Below are positions 1 to 10,628 of a stretch of DNA of 64,000 bases, piece after piece; within the stretch, counting starts at the first letter, position 1, and each line of letters begins with the position of its first letter. Below the pieces are notes generated by a model. The model was given only the letters and a program-made list of their open reading frames with translations. It did not search any database and was not told the origin of the DNA. The translations under genes were made by a program, and so were the position numbers. The stretch is taken from NCBI RefSeq assembly GCF_002835805.1, contig NZ_PISE01000020.1, positions 1-64,000 of the forward strand. Reading direction: 5' to 3'. Origin of the DNA: Niallia nealsonii (GTDB taxonomy: Bacteria > Bacillota > Bacilli > Bacillales > Cytobacillaceae).

Positions 1-52
1 CATTACCCATTCTTGTTCCTTTGCCGCCTGCTAATATTTGTGCATAAATCAT
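1..52 (-). CDS. TarI/IspD-type cytidylyltransferase, N-terminal fragment at window edge
   Basis: Seventeen codons can be read from an ATG whose first base is at 52, giving MIYAQILAGGKGTRMGN. This is the typical nucleotide-binding N-terminus of D-ribitol-5-phosphate cytidylyltransferase (TarI) and of the related IspD, with the GGKGTRMG loop. The rest lies outside the window. TarI makes CDP-ribitol for polyol-phosphate polymers, which would fit the TagB/TagF-like transferase at 5819. IspD cannot be excluded from so few residues, although IspD proteins usually begin differently. It is co-directional with the EPS operon but separated from it by a terminator. Confidence 0.65.
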   Translation of the reverse strand, partial: MIYAQILAGGKGTRMGN

Positions 53-340
53 TCAGTTTATCCCCCTAGAATTCAAAATTACGCAAAAAAAGGAGAGTGA
101 ATACCCCCAGGTGAAATATATTTTTATACTAATTTCAACAATTAATTACTAAATACGTTTTCTAATCTATATCCTTAGAATAGAGGGCTACTCTACAATA
201 CTATAAAAAATAATTTTATTTGCTCTGGAACATGAGAATGTTAAAAAAATAGATAATAATTACGTAGTTACAGTTTAAACATTGTAATGTTGTTACTCTA
301 AACATCCATGTATTTACAATTCAGAACTAATTTATAAATA

Positions 341-374
341 AAAACAAGGGAGGGAACCTTTAGCTCTCTCCCAA
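341..374 (-). terminator. Rho-independent terminator after manC
   Basis: Read on the minus strand, a GC-rich stem (GGGAGAGAG pairing with the CCCTCCC side) is followed directly by TTGTTTTTATTT. It lies just past the manC stop and ends the EPS operon. The rest of 53-340 is AT-rich with no gene seen; it must hold the promoter of the edge gene. Confidence 0.75.
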
Positions 375-381
375 AAATATA

Positions 382-1770
382 TTATAATATCACTTTTGCC
401 TTGGCATTATTAAAATGACTTATGACTTCCTCCCATTTATAAAACAAACGAATAAAGTCTTCCTCACTAATGCCCTTTCCAGTTTGTACTTCAACAAATT
501 CTAGTTCTGTAAAAGCTTTAATTCCGTGTTTCTTTCCTGATGGGATGTGGACTATATCTCCAGCTTTTACACGTGTAATATAATCGTCCAATGCTAATTC
601 GCCTTCGCCCCGAACAATTGTCCATACCTCATCACGCAATTTATGGTAATGATAACTTGAATTTTTTCCTTCGTAAATACAAATTCGTTTAGTAACCATT
701 TCATTTCCATCATCATACTTTGCATAGTCAAGCACCCGTGACCACCCCCATATACGTTCTTCATACATTGGAGGTTGAGTAATATTACTAATCAATTCTT
801 TAACTTTAGGACTCATTGCTTTATCAGCAACTAAAATACCGTCAGGACTTGCAGCCACCACTATATCCTTTAAACCAAGTACAGTTACAGGAATATCAAG
901 TTCGTTTATCAGATGAGAGTTCACCGTATCTTCACTGACTATCCCTTTTCCTATTAAAGATGTGGCCATCTCTTCTGTTAAGGTATTCCATGTTCCAAGA
1001 TCCTTCCAGTAACCATTATAAGGAAGTGTTACAATGTAACTTGCATTCTCTACTACTTCATAATCAAAACTAATCTTTGGAAGAGTATCATATTGAGATA
1101 CTAATTTATCATATTGAGTTTCTAGTCCTTTTTTATTCAAAATATCAATCAAATACTTTAATTTAAACGCAAATACTCCACAATTCCAAAGAGCATTCAT
1201 ATCTATTAAAGATTGAGCCTTTACTTCATTTGGCTTCTCTATAAAATGATCTACTCTAAAGTATGAATCTCCTTCAGCGTTTTCTTTAGGCACAATATAA
1301 CCATATTTAGATGAAGGATATGTTGGTCTTACACCAACTAGTGCCAAATCTGCACCAGAATCTAGTAATATACTTTCTAAATGCTTTACTTTCTCAAAAA
1401 AACCGTCCTCAACATAAGGATCAACCGGTAATATAACAACAACTTCATCCTCTGAAATATTCTGACTAGAATAAAGATAGGAAGCAGCTAATGCAATTGC
1501 AGGAAAAGTATCACGTCGTTCCGGTTCAATAATAATAGGTACATCCATACTAATTTGACTATGAATCATATCTCTTTGCATCTTAGAAGTAGCTATTATG
1601 GAATCTTTAGATAATCCAACTCTTGTCAATTGGCTCCAAACACGCTGAACCATTGATTCCAAGTTTCCATTTTTATTTTCTAATACTTTTAGGAATTGTT
1701 TTGAGCGTGTATCATTCGAAAGCGGCCATAACCTTTTCCCTGAGCCACCTGATAATAGTACTAGTTTCAA
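382..1770 (-). CDS. manC: Mannose-1-phosphate guanylyltransferase / mannose-6-phosphate isomerase
   Basis: A 462-aa bifunctional ManC/CpsB-type enzyme that makes GDP-mannose from mannose-1-phosphate and GTP. The N-terminal nucleotidyltransferase carries LLSGGSGKRLWPLSND and the substrate motif FIEKPN near residue 180. The C-terminal third is a type II phosphomannose isomerase cupin, with KRICIYEGKNSSYHYHK and GDIVHIPSGKKHGI. The start is a TTG preceded by GGGAGGG. It is the last gene of the EPS operon. Its product feeds gmd and fcl at 7881-9939, giving GDP-L-fucose. No phosphomannomutase gene is present in the window, so mannose-1-phosphate must come from elsewhere in the genome. Confidence 0.93.
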   Translation of the reverse strand: MKLVLLSGGSGKRLWPLSNDTRSKQFLKVLENKNGNLESMVQRVWSQLTRVGLSKDSIIATSKMQRDMIHSQISMDVPIIIEPERRDTFPAIALAASYLYSSQNISEDEVVVILPVDPYVEDGFFEKVKHLESILLDSGADLALVGVRPTYPSSKYGYIVPKENAEGDSYFRVDHFIEKPNEVKAQSLIDMNALWNCGVFAFKLKYLIDILNKKGLETQYDKLVSQYDTLPKISFDYEVVENASYIVTLPYNGYWKDLGTWNTLTEEMATSLIGKGIVSEDTVNSHLINELDIPVTVLGLKDIVVAASPDGILVADKAMSPKVKELISNITQPPMYEERIWGWSRVLDYAKYDDGNEMVTKRICIYEGKNSSYHYHKLRDEVWTIVRGEGELALDDYITRVKAGDIVHIPSGKKHGIKAFTELEFVEVQTGKGISEEDFIRLFYKWEEVISHFNNAKAKVIL

Positions 1771-1818
1771 TTTATGCCCTCCCTACTTACTTTATAATCA
1801 ACTACTGTTAGATACATT

Positions 1819-2607
1819 TCATTTTTTATTATTAGAAATCGTATAATTCTTATTTTTTTTATAAGTTTGTAAAAATCTATAAACATAAACTGGGTTATTG
1901 TAAGCATACCTTTTCCATAGCCTTTTCGGTTCAGAAATTAATCTAAATAACCATTCCAATCCTAATTTTTGAAAAATAATAGGTGGTCTTTTAATATTTC
2001 CTATAATAAATTCAAATGCAGCTCCAACACCTAGCATAATCCCATTAATACTATTTCTATGTTTATACATCCAAGTTTCCTGTTTAGGACATCCTAAACT
2101 GACAAAAACTAAATCAGGGTTTGTAGAATTTATCATGTCAATAATTTCATCATCTTCTTGCTTACTTAACTCCCGGAAAGGTGGTGAATATTTTCCAACA
2201 ATATTTATACCTTTAAAGCGATTTTTTAAATCTTTTTCTAATTTATTTAAATTATCATTTGTACCACCATACAAATATACTCGATAACCATTTAATAATG
2301 CTAATTCACATAGTTTAAGCATTAAATTAGGTCCATCAACACGATCTTGATTTATATATCCATATTTCTTTAATGCCCATACTAAAGGCATGCCATCTGG
2401 TGTACATATTCCTGCATTATTTAAAACTTCTTCAAACTCTTCATCTTCATCCGCAGTGACAAGAGAATGAGTATTACAAACACAAACATAGTCATTTTTT
2501 TTATTTTTTATCCAACCCTCAATTACATCTATTGTTTGATTAAATGTTAAAGCAGTTATATTAGTCTTTATAATTTTCCCAAATTTATTTTCTTGATAAG
2601 ATTGCAT
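1819..2607 (-). CDS. WecG/TagA/CpsF family glycosyltransferase (GT26)
   Basis: A 262-aa cytosolic or membrane-associated glycosyltransferase of the WecG/TagA/CpsF family. It shows the diagnostic TPDGMPLVWALKKYG region near residue 90 and the FVSLGCPKQETWM motif near residue 170. Family members add N-acetylmannosamine or related sugars to undecaprenyl-linked intermediates in teichoic acid or exopolysaccharide assembly. The acceptor here is unknown. The start ATG has AAGGAGAAT upstream. The gene overlaps the 3' end of the preceding GT4 gene by 23 bp, which indicates translational coupling. Confidence 0.9.
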   Translation of the reverse strand: MQSYQENKFGKIIKTNITALTFNQTIDVIEGWIKNKKNDYVCVCNTHSLVTADEDEEFEEVLNNAGICTPDGMPLVWALKKYGYINQDRVDGPNLMLKLCELALLNGYRVYLYGGTNDNLNKLEKDLKNRFKGINIVGKYSPPFRELSKQEDDEIIDMINSTNPDLVFVSLGCPKQETWMYKHRNSINGIMLGVGAAFEFIIGNIKRPPIIFQKLGLEWLFRLISEPKRLWKRYAYNNPVYVYRFLQTYKKNKNYTISNNKK

Positions 2608-3793
2608 CTTTATTCTCCTTAATCACATCCATATATATACCTTTAAGTTGCTTATAATTTATCTCTGCAGTATAATTTTCATTAAACTTCTGAAAAACTT
2701 TATTACACATTTGGTCATATCTCTCATAACTAAGGGCTTTCTCTATAACCTTCCCCAGTTGAAATGAATTATTATTTTCAAAATGGAACCCAGTTATCCC
2801 ATCTTCAACAACTTCTTTTAGTGAACCAATGCTACTACATATTACCGGTGTACCAAACGAATATGCTTCAACAATTGTCATTGGAAATCCTTCATACCAT
2901 ATAGAAGGCACAACTAAATATCTAGCATTTTTCATATATTGTAAAACCACTTCTTCATTTTGTTTACCTAAAAATATTACATCCTCCATAGAATATCTAC
3001 TCGCCAGTTGTTGTTTTTCTGGACCATCTCCAATAATAATTAATTTTATATTTTTTTTGTCTTGAATACTTCTCCAAGCCTCTAAAAGATGATGGACTCC
3101 TTTCTCTATAGAAATTCTTCCTACAAATAATATATAATTCTCATCTTTATTTTTTTGCTTTATTTCCTTACGCTGAATAAAGTTAGGTTTTATTACAACT
3201 TTATCACTAGAAATACCACTTTCTACAAATTTACTTTTAGCAAAATTAGTTAACGCAATATATCTATTAACTTTACTATTCCATGTTCCGATGAATTTGT
3301 TGACTGATATCATTGACGATACAGGAAGTGTTTGGACATTTGAATCATGATAACAACCATGTCTAATTGAATTAACTATTGAACCTGTTAAACATAATTC
3401 ACAAATTTTATTATCTCTCAAAAATGTGGCGGCCGGACAAATTATTCTATAGTTGTGTAAGGTTTGAACCACAGGTATTTTTAAAGATGTACATGCATAA
3501 TAAATAGAAGGTGATATGAGTGGAAAGAAATTATGAATATGGACTACATCAGGTTTCATGTCTATTAAAAATCTTTTTATTTTTTTGTATTCAGTAAAGG
3601 ACCATGTAGTTTCTATTGCTGCTCTCATTTTACCTAAAGGACCTAGTCCTTTAATGCTATCATTGTGAACAGAATATAGATGTACATCAATACCTCTTGA
3701 TGACAATAAGTTCATTTCTTGTTCTACTACTTTATCTTCACCACCGCTTTGCTGATAATAGTTATGAACAAATAATATTTTAATTTTAATCAC
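2585..3793 (-). CDS. GT4-family glycosyltransferase
   Basis: A 402-aa GT-B fold glycosyltransferase. The N-terminal acceptor domain begins ILFVHNYYQQSGGED. The donor domain has YILFVGRISIEKGVHHLLEAW near residue 220 and the nucleotide-sugar signature EGFPMTIVEAYSFGTPVICS near residue 300. It is likely one of the transferases that build the EPS repeat unit; donor and linkage cannot be told. The start is unusual: the only good codon is a GTG that is part of an AGGTGATT string resembling a ribosome binding site, so a non-standard start a few codons downstream is possible. Confidence 0.9.
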   Translation of the reverse strand: MIKIKILFVHNYYQQSGGEDKVVEQEMNLLSSRGIDVHLYSVHNDSIKGLGPLGKMRAAIETTWSFTEYKKIKRFLIDMKPDVVHIHNFFPLISPSIYYACTSLKIPVVQTLHNYRIICPAATFLRDNKICELCLTGSIVNSIRHGCYHDSNVQTLPVSSMISVNKFIGTWNSKVNRYIALTNFAKSKFVESGISSDKVVIKPNFIQRKEIKQKNKDENYILFVGRISIEKGVHHLLEAWRSIQDKKNIKLIIIGDGPEKQQLASRYSMEDVIFLGKQNEEVVLQYMKNARYLVVPSIWYEGFPMTIVEAYSFGTPVICSSIGSLKEVVEDGITGFHFENNNSFQLGKVIEKALSYERYDQMCNKVFQKFNENYTAEINYKQLKGIYMDVIKENKDAILSRK

Positions 3794-3854
3794 CTACTAA
3801 TTAAATATTGCTACAGATAAATAAAAATATTGACAATTGATATTTTCTAACATA

Positions 3855-5261
3855 TTAATCGCCTTTTTTAGCTATTAAGACTCTTATTTTTTTATTAAAA
3901 ACTTTAAAGCAAGTATATGACTCTTCCTTATAAAATATAATGATAAATATTATTGAACAAGATAAACCCAGAATAGTAGATAAAATTTTATCTATATCCA
4001 CAATATTTAAAACTATAAAAAACACAATGTTAAGAATAATATAAGATATTTCTTTAATACTTATTGCTAAGTCACTAAAATGACTTGAAGAATATAAATA
4101 CCATATTATAAAAGATACTAAAGTTGCAATTGAGATCGAATATACTGTATTAAATATATTAATTACAATTATATTTAATACAATAGAAAAAAATAGCATT
4201 ATTACTACAGTTATTAAATATAATTTAACTTTTTTCTGTGCTTTATATAAATTTGAATATACTACATTAATAACTCCTAAAAATGGTAAGGTTAAAAATA
4301 ATATATATAAATAGTTTAATGAAGGAATATAGTCGGGAATATAAATTTCAATAAAAGCTGATATTATATAATAGATATTTATAAATAAAAATGAAAACAT
4401 TAAAATGTAATTCTTTAATTTATGATTAATATCTTCTATTTCATTTTCTTTTGCCCTAGCTAGAAAAGGATATGCAATATTAGTAAAGGATGCTATTAAA
4501 TATGAAAATAAACTTAGTAATGATACTGCAAATGAATAATAGGCAAAGTCAGCATTAGTAAATGATATCTTTATTAACCATCTGTCAATAGAAAAAAATA
4601 CTGTAGAACATAAATTAGCAATCATTACTGTAAATCCTGTAGAAATTATCCCTAGCAAAACTTTATACTCTATTTTATTATTTTTTATTATTGATTTTTC
4701 TTTTTTTAACAAATAAAGATTTAGTAGTAATGATACTGCTATAATTCCCACTAATTGCATTACAATTAAATAATTTGCCCCTTTAGATGAAATTATTAAA
4801 AATATTAATAAAGGAACAAAATTGAAAACTGACTGAATGCCTTGTAACAATGAATACCTATCAAATTCTCCTATCGCTCTATAGAATAATTTATAAAAAT
4901 GTATTAAATTAAACGGTAGAATATACAAAGCAAAATATCTTAATATAATATCTTCGATATAAAATGAAATAGCTAACATTACAATAGATATCACTGTAAC
5001 AAAAATTGCCAATCTATTATAATATCCTCTTATTTCTCTATTATTAACTTCATTTTTATTTTTGCCACCATATCTAATATAAATTCCATCAGAAAATCCT
5101 AGATGAAAAACTCCAGAATACGCAATATATAACCCAAAAGTTCTATATATAGAGTATTGTTCTACACTCATAATCTTTGGTAAAAAGAAGATGCTGAATA
5201 TTCCAGAAAGCAATGAAAATAAATCAACAAAAACTACTTTAATTATTTTATGATAATACAT
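3855..5261 (-). CDS. Oligosaccharide flippase (Wzx-type, MATE/MOP superfamily)
   Basis: A 468-aa very hydrophobic protein with about 12-14 membrane segments. It starts MYYHKIIKVVFVDLFSLLSG and has the polysaccharide-export features SIDRWLIKISFTNADFAYYSFAVSLLS and YPFLARAKENEIED. It is expected to flip undecaprenyl-diphosphate-linked repeat units across the membrane, upstream of the Wzy-like polymerase encoded at 14474. It is strongly AT-rich, more so than the GDP-sugar genes, as is common for serotype-specific flippases. About 60 bp separate it from the GT4 gene. Confidence 0.88.
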   Translation of the reverse strand: MYYHKIIKVVFVDLFSLLSGIFSIFFLPKIMSVEQYSIYRTFGLYIAYSGVFHLGFSDGIYIRYGGKNKNEVNNREIRGYYNRLAIFVTVISIVMLAISFYIEDIILRYFALYILPFNLIHFYKLFYRAIGEFDRYSLLQGIQSVFNFVPLLIFLIISSKGANYLIVMQLVGIIAVSLLLNLYLLKKEKSIIKNNKIEYKVLLGIISTGFTVMIANLCSTVFFSIDRWLIKISFTNADFAYYSFAVSLLSLFSYLIASFTNIAYPFLARAKENEIEDINHKLKNYILMFSFLFINIYYIISAFIEIYIPDYIPSLNYLYILFLTLPFLGVINVVYSNLYKAQKKVKLYLITVVIMLFFSIVLNIIVINIFNTVYSISIATLVSFIIWYLYSSSHFSDLAISIKEISYIILNIVFFIVLNIVDIDKILSTILGLSCSIIFIIIFYKEESYTCFKVFNKKIRVLIAKKGD

Positions 5262-5818
5262 ATATTAGAACTCCCATTGTATCATGTTATAAATATTTCA
5301 GAACCACCTATTAAATCTACTGTAAGAATATAAATAATTCATTATTTATATTCTTTCCATGTATTCTATTCCAAAAATTAGATACTAAAAAAATCAATAC
5401 TACTATTTATTAAGAAATTGAAAGTTATTTTTATATTCTCTCTTCAAAGAATAAAGTATTTCCTAATTATATAAGCAAAGAGATTATCACCTAAAATATT
5501 TTAATCCGATAAATAAGATTAACCAGTGCTATTCTTAAATATTTCTAAACACTCCTAAATGCACATTTGCAATTTTATTTCAGCGTTTTCTAATAGCTTG
5601 TAATCCGAAAAATTCGGATTATTTCTATATAATTGTTTAATTTTATAACATAATTTTCAACAACAAGAATTATAAAAGAAACTAATATTATCCAATTTTA
5701 ACTTTAACAATTAATGATTACAATTCTTCCTTTTCCAAAATATTTTTTTATAATATTATATCTTTATTTAAAAAATTATTATTAACTATGAAAAGTAATC
5801 AACTAAAATTCAAACTAA
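5262..5818. other. AT-rich intergenic region without a gene
   Basis: No supported gene. It holds a near-perfect palindrome at 5601-5621 (TAATCCGAA and TTCGGATTA), which could form a hairpin in the transcript downstream of the TagB-like gene but lacks a clear U-tract. The high AT content and lack of reading frames suggest decayed or spacer DNA inside the EPS locus. Confidence 0.5.
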
Positions 5819-6931
5819 TTATAAATTTTGAAATTCTCTTTTAATAAACTTTGAAATTCTTTCTGTGGCTCTATCATCCGTATATTTATGGAAAAAGTGC
5901 TTTGAAGCTTTAAGATCATATTGAGATAAAGATAATTCATTAATTAAAAATAAATCTTTTAATTTCTTAATTTTTGGCCCAGGGGTGTGTAATAAGTTTT
6001 CATAATCGATCACAAGACCTCTAAAATTAGAGTATTCTTCCAAATCAGGAACGTGAAAAATAATAGGTTTATTAATTAAAAGATAATCTACAAAAATAGA
6101 ACTATAATCTGTGATAAGTAAATCAGATAAAAGCATTAAAGGCCGAACATCTTTATATTTATCAAATCCTACATATAATATATTATTAAATTTTTCTATC
6201 TCTTTTTGAATATCAGGTGAATAATAATGCGGTCGAAATAAGATTATATAATTCTTCTTTTCTAATTCTTTATCAATTTGATTAAACTGAATTAAAAGCT
6301 CATTTAAGAACTCTTTACTTCTTATTTTATCATCCCTGTGAGTTGGTGAATAAAGAAAAATCTTTTTCCCTGTTTTATTAATTTTAAGTTCCTTCTCAAT
6401 ATTTTGAATCAAAGTATTATTATTAATATTTCTTACTAAATAATCATTCCTAGGCGAACCTAATGGAATAAAAGTCGGTTTACTAGAGCTATTTAACTTC
6501 TCGTTATTTAGATAATAGGTACTATCAAAAGAACTTAAACAGATAATATACTTTAAATTAGCTAAAGTATTCTCATAATTTTTCATTATATCTGGATTAT
6601 TTAGTTCGTTTTTACCTGGAGTACTTTTAGTCCCCCAACCATGGTTAAGAAGTATTATGTTATTTGATAGATTTTTTTGATATGCTCCTGAACTACCAGA
6701 AATAATAATTGTTTTTTTGGTAATAAAATAACTTATTGTATTTACAATCCCAATTTTTAATATTTTATTGATCTTATCATAAATTCTATACCATTTAGAT
6801 TTATAGAACTTTGACGGATTAGAATCTAAATAAATTAAATTTCCCTTCAATTCTAAATTCTTCTCAACCATGTAATTATATATTTCCTGTCCATTATTAA
6901 GATTTTCAAAAAATATTATAGATTTCCCCAT
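5819..6931 (-). CDS. CDP-glycerol glycerophosphotransferase family protein (TagB/TagF-like)
   Basis: A 370-aa member of the TagB/TagF/SpsB polyol-phosphate transferase family. Hallmarks are ILLNHGWGTKS with the conserved His near residue 98, SPTHRDD near 195, FRPHY near 232 and the CDP-binding signature LLITDYSSIFVDYLLINKP near 275. Family members transfer glycerol- or ribitol-phosphate from a CDP-polyol to a wall-linked acceptor. Its place inside an EPS operon suggests that the repeat unit carries a polyol phosphate, and the TarI-like start at the window edge could supply CDP-ribitol. That pairing is inference. The start ATG follows AGGGTGAG. Confidence 0.88.
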   Translation of the reverse strand: MGKSIIFFENLNNGQEIYNYMVEKNLELKGNLIYLDSNPSKFYKSKWYRIYDKINKILKIGIVNTISYFITKKTIIISGSSGAYQKNLSNNIILLNHGWGTKSTPGKNELNNPDIMKNYENTLANLKYIICLSSFDSTYYLNNEKLNSSSKPTFIPLGSPRNDYLVRNINNNTLIQNIEKELKINKTGKKIFLYSPTHRDDKIRSKEFLNELLIQFNQIDKELEKKNYIILFRPHYYSPDIQKEIEKFNNILYVGFDKYKDVRPLMLLSDLLITDYSSIFVDYLLINKPIIFHVPDLEEYSNFRGLVIDYENLLHTPGPKIKKLKDLFLINELSLSQYDLKASKHFFHKYTDDRATERISKFIKREFQNL

Positions 6932-7229
6932 AAACTCACCCTACTAAATAACTTTCTCTTTTTTATTTTTAATACGCAATCCAAATATTACAATTAAGTA
7001 AATTTGCAATCATATCATCAAAAACACCGTTAAAAATACTATTAATATTTTTAAAGAAAATACATAAGTTTATATTTCTACTTTATGCAAAGGCTTATTG
7101 AAAAAACATATAAAAATAGTAACATTTAAGATATTTCAAGGTCTCAATATTATCAACAATTCCTAAAGAAAGGAAATCAAAAATTATTTTATATATTATT
7201 CTTTTTCTGAAAATCTTATTATTAAAGCA
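6932..7229. other. Intergenic region, nothing recognised
   Basis: AT-rich spacer of about 300 bp between two minus-strand EPS genes. No reading frame, hairpin with a U-tract or repeat could be supported. Confidence 0.4.
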
Positions 7230-7769
7230 CTAAACTCCTGTCCTGAGGTAATTTGAATTCTTCTCATTTTGCTTATAGTAGTATTCTTCAATTGTCGAAA
7301 TAACTTTACATGGATTTCCAGCCGCAACTACATTACTGCCTATATGCCCTTTTACTACGCTCCCTGCACCAATAATTGTATTATCACCTATAACAGTACC
7401 CGGTAAGATAATTGTTCCAGCACCTATAAAACAGTTTTTTCCAATTTCAACTTCTTTAACTAAGGATAGTTCATCTTCGACCTCTTCACCACAGGCAATC
7501 ATTGCTCTAGTAATAGAATAATCATGAATAAGTATTGTTACATTTATACTAATCACTACATTTTCTTGAATTATTATCTTTGACAAATCAGCTGTGTCAA
7601 AATTTACATCTCTGGAAATAAAGACAGGTGGTCCCTCTATTTTTAATCCCATAGATTTTAGAAACCTATAAAAAAGCTTTTGAAAGAGATCTCGATTAAC
7701 TAAATATATTAAGTTCAACAAGTAACGAATTAATTTATAAAAAATATTCTTAATACGTTTTTTACTCAT
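7230..7769 (-). CDS. Left-handed beta-helix acyltransferase (hexapeptide repeat family)
   Basis: A 179-aa protein with a basic, amphipathic N-terminal stretch and a C-terminal series of hexapeptide turns. Examples are IGKNCFIGAGTIILPGTVIG followed by DNTIIGAGSVVKG and the closing VVAAGNPCKVI, typical of the serine O-acetyltransferase / maltose acetyltransferase fold. It probably O-acetylates a sugar of the EPS repeat; the target is unknown. The start ATG lies shortly after GGAGGAGG. It sits between gmd and the TagB-like gene in the operon. Confidence 0.85.
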   Translation of the reverse strand: MSKKRIKNIFYKLIRYLLNLIYLVNRDLFQKLFYRFLKSMGLKIEGPPVFISRDVNFDTADLSKIIIQENVVISINVTILIHDYSITRAMIACGEEVEDELSLVKEVEIGKNCFIGAGTIILPGTVIGDNTIIGAGSVVKGHIGSNVVAAGNPCKVISTIEEYYYKQNEKNSNYLRTGV

Positions 7770-7808
7770 ACATACAACCTCCTCCTAATCATTTATAAAA
7801 ACTAAAAT

Positions 7809-7858
7809 AATAAGCACTAGTTAATATTCTTAATAGACAAGAAACAAATAGTGCTTAT
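7809..7858 (-). terminator. Possible attenuating hairpin after gmd
   Basis: Inverted arms ATAAGCACTA and TAGTGCTTAT enclose about 30 nt and are followed on the minus strand by TTATTTTAGTTTTT. The long loop makes this a weak terminator candidate inside the operon. Confidence 0.35.
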
Positions 7859-7880
7859 AAATATAATTATTAAATCATCC

Positions 7881-8963
7881 TTAATCAAACATCTTCTTAA
7901 CTTTATCTTCTTTCTCAACTTTCTTCATATCCGCTTTAACCATAAGGCTCACCAATTCTTCAAATGATGTTTTTGTTGGATTCCAACCTAATAACGTTTT
8001 TGACTTAGTAGGATCTCCCAATAACTGATCTACTTCTGTAGGACGAAAGAATTTAGGATCAACTTCTACAATAACTTCACCAGTTGATTTATCGATGCCT
8101 TTCTCCTCTACTCCTTGTCCAGTCCATTCAATTTCAACATTGACATGTTTAAATGCAAGCTCAACAAATTCACGAACTGTATGCATCTCTCCAGTCGCAA
8201 TAACAAAGTCTTCAGGCTGTTCATGTTGAAGGATTAACCACATACACTCAACGTAATCTTTAGCATAACCCCAATCACGTAATGAATCTAAGTTTCCTAA
8301 TGTAAGTTTCTTTTGCTTTCCTTGAGCAATACGAGCAGCAGCAAGTGAAATCTTCCGAGTAACAAATGTTTCTCCACGGCGTTCTGATTCATGGTTAAAC
8401 AATATTCCATTAACTGCAAACATACTATAAGATTCACGATAGTTCTTTGTAATCCAGAAACCATATATTTTTGCAACACCGTATGGAGAACGTGGATAAA
8501 ATGGCGTTGTTTCTTTTTGAGGTACTTCTTGAACTTTTCCATATAGTTCAGATGTAGAAGCTTGGTAGATTCTTGTTTTTTCAGTTAATCCCAAAATTCG
8601 TACAGATTCTAAAATATTTAACGTTCCTTTTGCATCAACATCTAATGTATATCCAGGCATGTCAAAAGAAACACGTACATGAGACTGTGCAGCTAGATTA
8701 TAAATTTCATCCGGCTGTATCTCACCAATTATACGAGTAATATTTAATGCATCCGTTACATCTCCATAATGCAAGTGAAAATTAGAATTACTTAATAATG
8801 CATTTGCTTCTTCGTCCGTCAAAAGGTCCTCTAGACGCTCCTGATTATAAGATGAACTGCGTCGAATAATTCCATGAACTTCATAATCTTTTTCTAATAA
8901 AAATTCTGCTAAATATGAACCATCTTGTCCTGTTACACCCGTAATTAATGCCTTTTTCATCAT
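7881..8963 (-). CDS. gmd: GDP-mannose 4,6-dehydratase
   Basis: A 360-aa extended short-chain dehydrogenase that converts GDP-mannose to GDP-4-keto-6-deoxymannose. It has the NADP motif [19 protein letters not shown] at residues 8-26, [13 protein letters not shown], the [10 protein letters not shown] segment with the catalytic Thr and Glu, and the YxxxK pair in [10 protein letters not shown]. Length and motifs are those of canonical GMD. It is followed 13 bp upstream in the operon by fcl, and together they make GDP-L-fucose. The two adjacent ATG codons at the start are equivalent. Confidence 0.96.
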   Translation of the reverse strand: MMKKALITGVTGQDGSYLAEFLLEKDYEVHGIIRRSSSYNQERLEDLLTDEEANALLSNSNFHLHYGDVTDALNITRIIGEIQPDEIYNLAAQSHVRVSFDMPGYTLDVDAKGTLNILESVRILGLTEKTRIYQASTSELYGKVQEVPQKETTPFYPRSPYGVAKIYGFWITKNYRESYSMFAVNGILFNHESERRGETFVTRKISLAAARIAQGKQKKLTLGNLDSLRDWGYAKDYVECMWLILQHEQPEDFVIATGEMHTVREFVELAFKHVNVEIEWTGQGVEEKGIDKSTGEVIVEVDPKFFRPTEVDQLLGDPTKSKTLLGWNPTKTSFEELVSLMVKADMKKVEKEDKVKKMFD

Positions 8964-8976
8964 AATCCCCCGAAGT

Positions 8977-9939
8977 TTAAAGTTTATTATTTCTACTTAA
9001 TTTTGTTACTTCTAGTTCATTTTCTAGAAACCAATTATATGCTTTTTGTAGTCCATCTTCTAAGGATGTTGATGCCTTCCATCCTAAAGAGTTAATTTTC
9101 GTTACATCTACTAATTTTCTAGGAGTTCCATCTGGTTTAGTAGTATCAAACTTCAATTCACCTTCAAACCCTGTTACCTTTTTAACTAAATATGCAAGAT
9201 CTTTAATAGGCAAATCTTCACCAACACCAATATTGACGATTTCATTTCCTTCATAATTATTCATTAAGAATAAGCAAGCATCCGCTAAATCATCAGAATA
9301 TAAGAATTCTCTTTTTGGCGTTCCAGTTCCCCAAACTTCTACATACTCACTATTATTTACTTTTGCCTCATGAAATTTTCTGATTAAAGCTGGTAACACG
9401 TGAGAAGAGTGTAAATCAAAATTATCATTTTCACCATATAAATTAGTTGGCATAGCTGATATATATTTTGTTCCATATTGTCTGTTATAAGATTCACACA
9501 TTTTAATACCTGCAATTTTAGCAATTGCATATGGCTCATTTGTAGGTTCTAATTTACCTGTAAGTAAATATTCCTCTTTTAATGGCTGGGGTGCCATTTT
9601 AGGAAAAATACAGGTACTTCCTAAAAACAATAATTTTTTAACACTTGTTCTGTAAGAAGCATCAATCACATTTGTTTGTATCATTAAATTATCTCGTATA
9701 AAATCCGCTGGATATGCATTATTAGCAACAATCCCACCAACTTTAGCCGCAGCTAAAAATACGTATTCAATTTCCTCTTCTTTAAAAAATCTATCTACTT
9801 CTAAAGGATTCCTTAAATCTAATTCACTACTAGTTCTATATACTAAATTAGTGTATCCTTCGGATTCTAGTTTTCTTAAAATTGCTGAACCTACTAATCC
9901 ACGATGTCCGGCAACATATATTTTAGAAGTTTTATTCAT
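8977..9939 (-). CDS. fcl: GDP-L-fucose synthase
   Basis: A 320-aa WcaG/Fcl-type epimerase-reductase. It shows [18 protein letters not shown] near the N-terminus for NADP binding, [16 protein letters not shown] with the catalytic Ser/Cys region, and [15 protein letters not shown] with the Tyr-Lys pair. It converts GDP-4-keto-6-deoxymannose to GDP-L-fucose in two steps. It is tightly coupled to gmd. Its presence predicts L-fucose, or a fucose derivative, in the exopolysaccharide. Confidence 0.96.
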   Translation of the reverse strand: MNKTSKIYVAGHRGLVGSAILRKLESEGYTNLVYRTSSELDLRNPLEVDRFFKEEEIEYVFLAAAKVGGIVANNAYPADFIRDNLMIQTNVIDASYRTSVKKLLFLGSTCIFPKMAPQPLKEEYLLTGKLEPTNEPYAIAKIAGIKMCESYNRQYGTKYISAMPTNLYGENDNFDLHSSHVLPALIRKFHEAKVNNSEYVEVWGTGTPKREFLYSDDLADACLFLMNNYEGNEIVNIGVGEDLPIKDLAYLVKKVTGFEGELKFDTTKPDGTPRKLVDVTKINSLGWKASTSLEDGLQKAYNWFLENELEVTKLSRNNKL

Positions 9940-9953
9940 GATTATTACTCTCC

Positions 9954-10628
9954 TTAAAAAGCATTTTTAGAACCAAATAAAACTAAAACAGTTCTTAATA
10001 TTATCTTCATATCAAAGAAAATAGTTCTTTCTCTAATATATTGAAGGTCTAGCTCTACCATTTCTGAAAAACCTATATTACTTCTTCCGCTAACTTGCCA
10101 CAGACCAGTACATCCTGGAAGTACTAATAATCTCTGTTTGTCATAATTACTATATTCAGCTACTTCTCTTGGAAGAGGTGGTCTTGGTCCTACTAAGCTC
10201 ATTTCTCCTTTTAAAACATTAAATAATTGGGGCAATTCATCAATACTTGTTTTCCGTATAAATTTCCCGACTTTAGTTATTCTAGGATCATCCTTCATTT
10301 TAAACATAGCACCAGTAACCTCATTTAATGCTAGTAATTCTTTTAGTCTCTCTTCTGCATCAGAAGCCATCGATCGAAATTTATAAATATAAAATTCTTT
10401 CCCATCTTTACCTACTCTTAACTGCTTAAAAAATACTTTTCCCCTTGGGTCTTCTATTTTAATTAATACTGCTACAACAAAAAAAACAATGCTGAGTATT
10501 ACTAACCCAATTAGAGAACAAACCATATCAATACATCTTTTGGTCAACAGGTAACTTTTGGTAGTAGTAACCGAAATCTTATTTCCTTTAGCTAATTTTA
10601 GAGATTCTTCTTTCACAAGGTTTGACAT
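9954..10628 (-). CDS. Undecaprenyl-phosphate sugar phosphotransferase (initiating)
   Basis: A 224-aa monotopic phosphoglycosyl transferase of the WbaP/EpsL class that starts repeat-unit synthesis on undecaprenyl phosphate. A single N-terminal hydrophobic segment ([20 protein letters not shown]) is followed by [41 protein letters not shown] and [14 protein letters not shown], the conserved catalytic core. The start chosen is the ATG at 10628, because AGGTGGTG lies eight bases upstream. A longer frame to 10673 exists but has no good ribosome binding site. It is the first gene after the candidate EAR element. Confidence 0.93.
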   Translation of the reverse strand: MSNLVKEESLKLAKGNKISVTTTKSYLLTKRCIDMVCSLIGLVILSIVFFVVAVLIKIEDPRGKVFFKQLRVGKDGKEFYIYKFRSMASDAEERLKELLALNEVTGAMFKMKDDPRITKVGKFIRKTSIDELPQLFNVLKGEMSLVGPRPPLPREVAEYSNYDKQRLLVLPGCTGLWQVSGRSNIGFSEMVELDLQYIRERTIFFDMKIILRTVLVLFGSKNAF